NCBI GenBank assembly: GCA_964035575.1
Contig: OZ037871.1
Coordinates: forward strand, 1,178,001-1,242,000
Direction: 5' to 3'
DNA: 64,000 bases
Source of the DNA: Rhynchopus sp. YZ270_cl-10
Lineage: Eukaryota > Euglenozoa > Diplonemea > Diplonemida > Diplonemidae
Shown here: piece after piece, positions 31,500 to 39,229 of the stretch
How the letters are laid out: each line of letters begins with the position of its first letter
Numbering within the stretch: position 1 is the first letter of the stretch
Notes under the pieces: generated by a model
The model's input: the letters and a program-made list of their open reading frames with translations, nothing else
The model's database searches: none
What the model was told of the DNA's origin: nothing
Made by a program: the position numbers and the translations under genes

Positions 31500-31695
31500 A
31501 GTGTGCAGACGAACATTTTTGGTTCGTCGACGAACAAAATGTTCGTCGGTTTTGTTCGTCGATGTTCGTCGACGAACATCGACGAACAGGTCCCTGCCAC
31601 AAGGGCAACCCACGACGAACAACGACGAACAAAAAATTTTTCCCCCCCCCACGACGAACATCGACGAACATTTTGTTCGTCTGCACACTATGCCT
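31500..31695. repeat. GTTCGTCGACGAAC array
   Basis: Short palindromic words such as TTCGTCGACGAACA and ACGACGAACA repeated about ten times, bounded by inverted copies of CATAGTGTGCAGACGAAC. It occurs only in the left inner arm, so it is an insertion or local expansion. Confidence 0.65.
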
Positions 31696-31957
31696 AGGGG
31701 GACTATGTAGTCCACCTAGGGGGACTATAGTCCCCCTAGGTGGACTCTTTTGGTGGGTTCTTGTGGGTTGTGGGGGCTGGTGCTGACAGGTATGTACACA
31801 CCAGGGGGGTGGTGAGGGTCCCAGATGGGGCCCAGGGAGGTAAAAGGTCATGTTATGCATATCATTGCACAGTTTATACAGTGCAAATTGTTGTTTGCCA
31901 TTAGATGCGATACAATGACAGAGTCTTGTTGCTTATTTCCTTTCAGTCCTCAGTTCA

Positions 31958-32020
31958 CTATGTATTTTATTATTTTTGCTACCTATTTGCCGCGTATTAC
32001 GTACGTACCTAAGATGTATG
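31958..32020 (-). repeat. Detached end of the 12.1-kb transposon family
   Basis: TTTGCCGCGTATTACGTACG then TACCTAAGATGTATG matches the right terminus of the element ending at 15692. Confidence 0.65.
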
Positions 32021-32249
32021 TCTCTAGCATTTCATGAACTATGAAAATGCCTGGTTTAGTTTGTTAAACACAGCATGCCCAAGCGATCCGGGTAGTCCTA
32101 CAAACTTCTCGTAGTCGTTGGTGGTACGCTGTGGTCTGCGGTGCCTCCCACAACACGTCCTGACCGTGCGACATGTAGTCGCACCGGTGATCACCTTTGC
32201 TGCCTTCCGGTGGAGCACGAGGGTGGCTCGTCCTAAGCTGAGTGGAGGT

Positions 32250-33250
32250 TGTTCACTGAAGAGTCTGGCTGGCTCATCAGTTGGTGCATGCGTCGCCTCA
32301 CCAGTTTCTCCATCACCTTCGACACACTGCCGGTAAGGGAGATCGGGCGGTACGACGAGGGTCAGTCATGTCTTTCCCTTTTTTGTGCAGTGGCATAGCG
32401 TCTTGTAGTGCAGTGTGCCCAGGATCGGTGGTGCGCGTTCACGTCCCCGCAACCACCACCTTCCCTTGTGTGGGCAGTTCTGAAACGTTGCCATCGGCAC
32501 GTAGTGTGTCATTTTTGTGCAGGCCTGCCGCACTTGGCCTGTGCATATTGCAGAATCGCACACCTTCCACTTCGAAGGCGAGTTTCTCCGTCACGCTGCT
32601 CTCTGGAGAAGTGAAGATGTGTTTGTATGTGCGTGTGGTGCGGACGTAGATCGCGATGCCGCCTCCCGATGCCGTCGCCCCCTTCGCGCGCTTTTGGATA
32701 CGCATGCGTTTGTATCATACATAATGTATGCGTCGAAGCCAATGTCGCCTGTCTGGCTCGCTTTGAGTTCCTTAAGGCAGACAACGTCGTACTCTTTTTG
32801 GGCGAGCAGTAGAGTAACACACTCTTCGTGCGAGAGAGAGCAGAGCAACGTCAGGTCTTCGTCATACACAGAGACGCCGTCTTTGCCATACGAGACAACA
32901 ACACTGCCACAGGAGAACAAGGTCCACGAAGCGCAGTCGACTTTGCGGACCACCTCCCCACCCGGAAGTGCAACCTTGAGAAGGCAATCCCCACAAGGCA
33001 GGTAGCAGCGTGTCTTGCACTGAGAGATGGCAGGCGCACCGTACACATATTTGTCCGCATCAATCAAATGAGAAGACAGGCTCGTAGGTTTCTGTGTCGA
33101 AGCCGCCAACATGCCCACGCCTGCTACTATAGATGCAGAGCGTTCCACAACGCGACAGTGACCCGTTGTCTCCCGTATGCGTTACACTGTACTGAGCAGG
33201 ACACTTGATGTCGGCAAAGCGGCGGGCAAGCACAACCTGCACCCCTGCAT
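32250..33250 (-). pseudogene. Non-LTR retrotransposon (LINE) endonuclease and start of reverse transcriptase
   Basis: Reading on the - strand, an APE-type endonuclease is recognisable from YDVVCLKELKASQTGDIGFD (about 32770-32830) to GGGIAIYVR and VVVAG (about 32440-32680). Next comes a reverse-transcriptase entry motif, PLHKKGKDMTDP and then YRPISLTGSVSKVMEKLV, at about 32290-32400. The parts are in different frames and the palm-domain catalytic motif is not found, so it is a broken, 3'-shortened LINE lying inside the 4.8-kb DNA transposon. Confidence 0.72.
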
Positions 33251-33789
33251 CAAACGCCGTGTCCTGCAGACGGCACGTCAGCTTCTGCTCGTGTCGCTTG
33301 TGTCAATCCGTTGATGTTGTCGGAGAGACACTTGAGGGGTTTGGGTCCGGGGTTAGGGAGCGTGGAGTGTATCCCAGTTGTGGAGGTGGCAGAGACCTCT
33401 TGAGAAGGGGTCTTTGCTGTCATCGCAGTGTCTTGGTTGGTGGTGACGGTGAGCTGTGCCGTCTCGCTATCTGCTGCTTCAGTTCCACCAGCTGTCGCAG
33501 AAGGTCGAGGTTCTGCCTCTGCAGCTCCTCCCTCGACTCCTCTCCCTCGGCTGCAGTGGTCGTGTTGCTGCTATTTTGTTTGTGCAATCAACGAAGCAAC
33601 TTTACTTACCTACCGATCCTACTATTTCTTTTGCCCCCTTTTTTTCGGCTTGCATTGCCGTTTCGCCTCAGGCTTGGCGCTGTCGGGTGTGGCCGGGCCC
33701 GCCCTCTTCCTGCTTCTGAATCGGTGACCAGGCTGGGCCTGGCAAGCCATCACCGGCTTCCCTTGATGACACATGCGTCTTTGGGGACG

Positions 33790-34640
33790 GGTGTCATGAT
33801 GTTAACTTAACGCACCAGGTCTTCCCAGTGCTCGGCACGGTCTGCGTTGCGCACGCGAGGCCGCTGTTGTTGAGTGCGGCGACAAAGTCCGCGGTTGGGT
33901 GGTCTTTGGGCCCGCATGAGGAGCGACTTCTGGCGGCGCATGCGCTGCGTTCCTGGACGGGGCGTACGACAAGCCCAAAATATTTGGGTGAGGCGATCAT
34001 CACCCTCCCGTGATGCAGCAATGCTGCTTCACGAGCCTTGAGGCTGTGCTCCGGCTTCAGCCACACCACCCTCTCGCGTGAGGCTTGCCTGCGGCCTCAT
34101 CCTCAGCACGCCGTCGATGCCCGATACGCGACGGAGGTCGGTGTCGGGGTGCACCTCCACGAGCAGTCGCGTCAGCAGGCGGGTGTTCTTGCAATCGCGT
34201 GCTGCAGTCACGGAGGTATCCACGATGTGCTTTCGCAAGCCATTTGCGTGCGGTCTTCTCGGGGGTCTTCTGCCAGGCGGGGTGGTCGCTAGCGTCCTTT
34301 AACACCGCTCGCATCATCTGTGGTGTAGCCACCCAGGTGCATCGACCTGAGTATGTTGGAATGGAGTGCGGAGAGCGACTGTATATATGGCGATGTAGGT
34401 GCCTGCCTGGCGCACATGATGAAGGTGCTGGTGGGGGGAGGCCCAGGAGGGGCTGCTGCCGTAGAGGGACTCCATCATCACGACAGCGACCGAGGGTCCA
34501 TCCCTGGAGTTGGGGTGGGTCTGGATGGTTGTAGACCGTCGCCTTATCCAGTATGGCGACGGCTCCTTCTCTCGGCACGTCTCCCGTGCGCAGCTGCTCT
34601 CATAGCTATACATTTCAAACATGCAAACCACATCAGGCGT
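33790..34640 (-). pseudogene. Probable LINE 5' part (ORF1-like), broken
   Basis: On the - strand, pieces in several frames read as a basic, Pro-rich protein (for example TRLLVEVHPDTDLRRVSGID and VWLKPEHSLKAREAALLHHG). They lie 5' of the endonuclease in the same orientation and have similar high GC, which suggests the first gene of the same LINE. No domain is named with confidence. Confidence 0.45.
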
Positions 34641-35092
34641 TAACAACTGAGGACTGAAAGGAAATAAGCAACAAGACTCTGTCATTGTATCGCATCTAAT
34701 GGCAAACAACAATTTGCACTGTATAAACTGTGCAATGATATGCATAACATGACCTTTTACCTCCCTGGGCCCCATCTGGGACCCTCACCACCCCCCTGGT
34801 GTGTACATACCTGTCAGCACCAGCCCCCACAACCCACAAGAACCCACCAAAAGAGTCCCCCTAGGTGGACTACATAGTCCCCCTAGGGGGACTCTATAGT
34901 CCCCCTAGGGGGACTCTTTGAGTCCCCCTTTAAGTCCCCCCCAAAGAGTAACTCCCCCCCGGGTAGACTCCACCGTGCACTAGCTTTTGATAGACCCTAC
35001 ATCGACATCTCCCAAAAAAAAAATGTCTAAAATTCTAGGATCTGCTATAGAGGGGAACACCCTCATATAGCTAGAACCTTGACATTGATTCT

Positions 35093-35136
35093 GGTACTCT
35101 GTTCACGAGAGGGCTTTGTATTTCAAGTCAATTTTC
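35093..35136 (+). mobile_element. SINE tail
   Basis: TGTTCACGAGAGGGCTTTGT plus ATTTCAAGTCAATTTTC; 5' truncated just before the palindrome. Confidence 0.65.
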
Positions 35137-35178
35137 TTGGAAACCAGCGCAGCTGTTGCTCCGCGATAACGAATGATC

Positions 35179-35230
35179 AAGGTGACCATGCACGAGAGGC
35201 TTAGGGTCATCTTACAGGATTTTTCTTTCT
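35179..35230 (+). repeat. Hairpin element, class A with changed stem
   Basis: GGTGACC now pairs with GGGTCATC, the usual ACTAAG being replaced by ACCATG; loop ACGAGAG. Confidence 0.7.
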
Positions 35231-35513
35231 TTTTGGTCAAATGTTTCAATGGTGTGATCACACAAACATTGGTGTACCCTTCCGCTCCTTTCATTGGCTG
35301 TCTTATGGCTTTTGATGGTAACGCTTCCTTTCTTACACCTGCTGCTGCTCTGTCAGATTCAGAGCATTCCCCTAACCCTACATATCAATGAACACACAGC
35401 TCCCTCTCAAAATGCTTTCAATTCTTTGAACTAAAAAAGTATCTGGAAAAATATAATCAGGATCACTCTCGTCTTTACTTTCGAGAGGTATATTTATCTT
35501 CACATAGTTTTCA

Positions 35514-35566
35514 TAGGGTGACTAAGTACGTCAGCGCAAACCCGCAAACCGATCATCTTATAAACT
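35514..35566 (+). repeat. Hairpin element, class A, expanded loop
   Basis: GGTGACTAAGTACG and ATCATCTTATAAACTG are kept, but the middle is replaced by GCAAACCCGCAAACC. Confidence 0.5.
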
Positions 35567-35803
35567 GTGTGTTTGTTTACAATGTTGTTCCTGTCCACTT
35601 ATCAATCCATCTGCAGGTGGAAACGACTGCGCGTTCTTTTCTTTCAAAGATACTACGATTTCCCTCCTTTTTCTTCTTTTCTTTTCTTCTTTCTTTTTGC
35701 GACTTCTTCCCTTTCGCCGTGCTTCCTACTGCAACTTATGACTCAAATCGCAAAATCCCGACAGGGTTTTCTCCATTTTTGATGCTACCTCAAAACAAAA
35801 AGC

Positions 35804-35855
35804 ATAGTGGAGTTCATCCTCTGGGTGTCTACACTAATACAACCAAGTTTTCAAA
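35804..35855 (+). repeat. TAGTGGAGTTCATC repeat, family F
   Basis: A 52-base word ending ACACTAATACAACCAAGTTTTC. An inverted copy is at 38162-38213, and diverged copies lie at 42464-42518 and 55583-55634. Confidence 0.65.
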
Positions 35856-36144
35856 AAGCCGTGATGGGGCACAGTACACTTATAAATGTGGTTGTGTCGA
35901 CACTCATTCGCTTGAAGAATGGAGGATGGTTGTGATAGAACGCAAAAAAAAAAAGTATGCATCAAAATTGATGAGGAAAAAAAAAAACAAAATAGTAAAG
36001 CCCCTTTTGCCACTCTTACACAGTGGCATTGTTACCCTTGGGGAACAAAGTAGCAATATTTTTGTAACTTTTTTTTTTGTACTGTTTACAGTTTCCCCTG
36101 TCAGCAACTCCCAATGTGTGCAAACACTTTCGAATCGAGGAGTG

Positions 36145-36190
36145 TCAGTGCCTGCGTCTCAGAGGCGTTGTGCACCAACTTCATTTTTTA
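36145..36190 (+). repeat. Hairpin element, class D
   Basis: CAGTGCCTGCGTCTCAGAGG then CGTTGTGCACCAACTTCA; CGTC pairs with GGCG around a short loop. Confidence 0.6.
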
Positions 36191-36341
36191 ACACTTGGTT
36201 TTACTTTTCTTTGCTTAGATGACCAAGCACGAGATATTTTGTTTTCTATCCTTTTTTTGGGGGTCAGACCAGGGAGGTTACTATGCCTGGACACACTCAT
36301 GAGGGATGAAGTGTGCCGTCTGCATTTCCTCCCGATCGGAA

Positions 36342-36395
36342 GGGTATGCGGGACTATTCTGTTTTGTCCTCAGGGAGGTAAACGCAAACCCGCAA
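36342..36395 (+). repeat. Dispersed repeat, GGACTATTCTG family
   Basis: GGGTATGCGGGACTATTCTG and TGTCCTCAGGGAGGTAAACG; partner of 22363-22415. Confidence 0.55.
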
Positions 36396-36493
36396 TTCAT
36401 TTTTTGGGTGCAGCGCAACGAGGGTATGTTAAGCTCTCACCTCTTCAACAAAACAGCGGGCCGCGGTTGTGTACCACCCCCGTTCACACTACG

Positions 36494-36640
36494 GTGCGGG
36501 TTTAGGTTTCCTTTTTACATCTTATGTTGTAGGCCGCAGGGTATTTTTGTGCTTTCATCCAGATGGCAGGCAGTACAGTGGTCAGTCGGAGGTGCCTGCA
36601 TCAGAAAATGATATCTGGTCTGCCCAGGGTTTTAGTGATT
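36494..36640 (+). repeat. Dispersed repeat, family E
   Basis: TGCGGGTTTAGGTTTCCTTT, CATCCAGATGGCAGGCAG and GTCAGTCGGAGGTGCCTGC, in the same order as at 51403-51530. Confidence 0.55.
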
Positions 36641-36654
36641 TTGTAAACTTTTTC

Positions 36655-37162
36655 TCTTTTTTCCCAACCTTCCTGTATACACGCGTCAGCAACCAATACA
36701 GGTAGTGTATTGAAATGATTCTGGGGGGGGGGTAAGGGGTCTAATTTTAATTTCGTCGATTTTGAGAAAAATTTTGGCCAAAAATGGGCCCCACGTATAA
36801 GGAACCGGGCTCATATTTCTCAAAATTTAAGTGGTCAAAAAATTGTCCAATTTTCCGAAATGACCCCACCGCTGCACGGGCGGAGCCCAAAAATGCAAAT
36901 AAGCCACTTTTTTCCCAACCTTCCTGTATACACGCGTCAGCAACCAATACAGGTAGTGTATTGAAATGATTCTGGGGGGGGGGTAAGGGGTCTAATTTTA
37001 ATTTCGTCGATTTTGAGAAAAATTTTGGCCAAAAATGGGCCCCACGTATAAGGAACCGGGCTCATATTTCTCAAAATTTAAGTGGTCAAAAAATTGTCCA
37101 ATTTTCCGAAATGACCCCACCGCTGCACGGGCGGAGCCCAAAAATGCAAATAAGCCACTTTT
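36655..37162. repeat. Two tandem 251-bp units (family J)
   Basis: Units 36661-36911 and 36912-37162 are almost identical. Each contains TGGGCCCCACGTATAAGG and AATGCAAATAAGCCAC. Inverted relatives, also as a tandem pair, are at 55059-55580, and single fragments are at 8873-8960 and 15235-15300. Confidence 0.85.
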
Positions 37163-37346
37163 TGGTTTCATTGAAATGATGCGGCTGACACTGAGGAAGT
37201 ATGGTTTACGGCGTCCCACTGAGGGGGCGAACCCTTTTTAATTTTTTGTTCTCTTGAAATGTGTAATTTCATGTTTTCGCGAAAAAAAATACGAACTGAT
37301 CCTACAAGGGTTGAAGGAAGGTGTGAGGAAAACAATAATAACAAGA

Positions 37347-37823
37347 ACAACTAATTGCTAAGAAAAAAAATGGGGTGTGATGTGGATAACTCCGCGCGAT
37401 TTTCGAAACCACCATAGCATCCTGGCGATTTTCTGGAGGTACTGATGTGACGATGCCTGGTGCGATCGACGACGTGTTGTCGTCTGTGCATTATGTGTTC
37501 CTTCCGCACTGCTCTGATGACGCGACGATGCGTGGGAGCCTGTGGACGACTACGAGCTGGAACATGCCGAGGCCGCCCGAGCGAATGGTTATCGAGCCTG
37601 CCGAGACTACGTCCAATAACGCGATGGAGCAGATGGTGCTGGACGAAGAGGACAGCCCCACTGTTTAAAAGTTTCAGATGCAGGCATCCCAGTGGGTCCA
37701 GCGTACGAAGAGCGTTTTAGCATACCTGCAGAAGAGCAGAATGCTGGCGTGTTGTAGATTATATCTTTTTCAGAGTGGAGTTCCACAGCACACCCGGTTT
37801 TTTTTCCGATAGCAATTACTTGT
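37347..37823 (+). mobile_element. Inverted-repeat element, ACAA.TAATTGCTA ends, with coding remnant
   Basis: A 477-bp element with ends ACAACTAATTGCTAAG and CGATAGCAATTACTTGT and an inner TGTGATGTGGA / TCCACAGCACA pair. The GC-rich interior has an open frame (37447-37668) ending AMEQMVLDEEDSPTV that I do not recognise. A second copy in opposite orientation is at 54512-54952, and the shared block extends through 37163-37346 into the tandem units. Confidence 0.7.
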
Positions 37824-37896
37824 TTTTTTTTGTCGCTCTTCAATTGATTGTATTTTGTTTGTTTTGTTTGTGCTTTTTTTTTTTTGTGTTTGTGTT

Positions 37897-37950
37897 AGGT
37901 GACTAAGCACGAGAGGCTTAGGCTCATCTTATAAACTTTTCTTTTTTTTT
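37897..37950 (+). repeat. Hairpin element, class A
   Basis: Canonical, AGGTGACTAAGC, ACGAGAG, GCTTAGGCTCATC, tail TTATAAACTTTTC and a T run. Confidence 0.75.
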
Positions 37951-37998
37951 CCCTTCTTTTATCCACAATTTGTGACTTGCGTTCATATCTTTTCATTA

Positions 37999-38043
37999 AG
38001 TACACTGTCACCAGAGGGCTTTGTATTTCAAGTCACATTTTTC
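37999..38043 (+). mobile_element. SINE tail
   Basis: GTACACTGTCACCAGAGGGC then TTTGTATTTCAAGTCACATT; loop altered to ACCAGAG. Confidence 0.6.
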
Positions 38044-38161
38044 CTGTTTGTTTCTCGCTTGATTGTTATTCCTCTTCCATAGCCATATTCATGTTTCATG
38101 GTTTCTTTTTTAATGCGAGGTTGACATGAAGTTATTATGACATTAGTATTCCTTCGTTTTC

Positions 38162-38213
38162 TTGAAAACTTGGTTGTTTTAGTGTAGACACCCGAAGATG
38201 AACTCCACTATAC
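38162..38213 (-). repeat. Family F repeat, inverted copy
   Basis: An inverse of 35804-35855 with few changes. The pair could be the ends of a 2.4-kb element enclosing the J units and the 37347 element, but I see no matching flanking duplication. Confidence 0.6.
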
Positions 38214-39229
38214 ACTCATTTTTTCTCCAACCACCTCCTTTTTATCCCAGAAGAAGGGAGCAAAAGGAGGGTACATGGTACACCCTTTAATGATTACTGT
38301 TTGTCAAAGTAAGTAAATTGGTGTGGCTAAATGGGGGAGCTCACAAAGTGCGCAGAAGTACGAAAGAAGTGCGAATCACCCTCCCCATTCAGCCACCCCA
38401 TATATGAATTTATTCTCCCCTCCCCCAAATACTGTGGTCCACAGTCCCCCCCCTAAGGATCAGACTGAACTGACTATCCTGGACGAACCATGTACAGTAC
38501 AAAAGATCAACAAAAATAAGGAAAAAATGACATAACTGATGCACAAGAAGAAGAACACTCTGACCGATTTTCTGCTAAATTGTTTTGGAAATATATTGTA
38601 GTATCACCTTTGCGCAAATATCTTTGCTTTTTTTCATCTCGTAATTCTATAAGGTGGCTAAGCACTGAAGCTTAGGCTTGACTTGCAAATAAAATTCTTT
38701 CTTTTCTTTTGGTTTGTATCGGTCGTGATTTCGTAGTAATTTTTTGTTTATTGATCTCTCTGTACGCATCCCCTTACCTTACCAATGATGGTTGTATTGT
38801 GCTGATTTCCCATCATAGCTACAGCCACAACATCCCCCTTGCTGAAAACGCGCGAACACAACATACTGTGGCCACATTACCACGTACACCCCCCTCCCCC
38901 TCATTTGACAAAATATCTTTAACGAAACTCTGTGGGCTGTGCCCCCACGAGGAAACATAGGGACACTGTCTTCTCCCTCTGCCCAGTCGCAGTGTGGAAA
39001 CCTCCTTGCTATGTAGCACAACACAGCAAAAAAGAAGACGGTATCACGCCTATTCCGGTAGGCTACAGTGAAGAAAAAAACCTCCCTCTCCCCTCCCTCC
39101 CTCCCTCTCTCTCCAAGACAATCCAAAAAAACTCCCCTCCCACCCAAAACATCTGCGCAATTCCTTCACCCTCCCACAGAACACACCCCCCCCCCATCCT
39201 CTTCCCTAGGGGAAGACCTCCCCAAGGAA
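38214..39229. other. Intergenic upstream of the DGAT2 gene
   Basis: Contains a weak class A hairpin (38651) and, from about 39080, a strongly pyrimidine-rich leader with CCCACAG ending at about 39180. No gene seen. Confidence 0.4.
38651..38705 (+). repeat. Hairpin element, class A, diverged
   Basis: AAGGTGGCTAAGCACTGAAG then CTTAGGCTTGACTTG; loop shortened. Confidence 0.5.

Larger units (their letters stand above)
30228..34999. mobile_element. 4.8-kb composite DNA transposon with 8-bp target duplication
   Basis: The termini are TAGGGTCTATCAAAAG and its inverse, flanked by an exact CATCGACA at 30220-30227 and 35000-35007. An 8-bp duplication with a TAGGG end fits hAT-type elements, and P or KDZ-type cannot be excluded. 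Long inner inverted repeats (about 31424-31954 and 34648-34984) hold many AGTCCCCCTAGG words. Inside are a 1.2-kb foldback inserted in the left arm and LINE-derived sequence. I see no transposase, so it must have moved by a transposase encoded elsewhere, or the LINE replaced its gene. Confidence 0.8.
35567..36654. other. Intergenic repeat mosaic
   Basis: A 234-codon open frame here (35518-36222) runs through hairpin and other repeats and is not a gene. The repeats are listed separately. Confidence 0.5.

Noticed and set aside
31403-31860. Several overlapping open frames rich in Arg-Arg-Thr
   Set aside because: They are translations of the GTTCGTCGACGAAC palindrome array on both strands.
33205-33810. 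201-codon + strand frame rich in Cys and Leu
   Set aside because: It lies antisense to the LINE remains and has no start context or domain.
35518-36222. Long open frame of 234 codons
   Set aside because: It starts inside a class A hairpin and runs through family F and class D repeats and T runs; no domain and odd composition.
36655-37162. CRISPR-like array
   Set aside because: Only two direct units of 251 bp without spacers; a simple tandem duplication.
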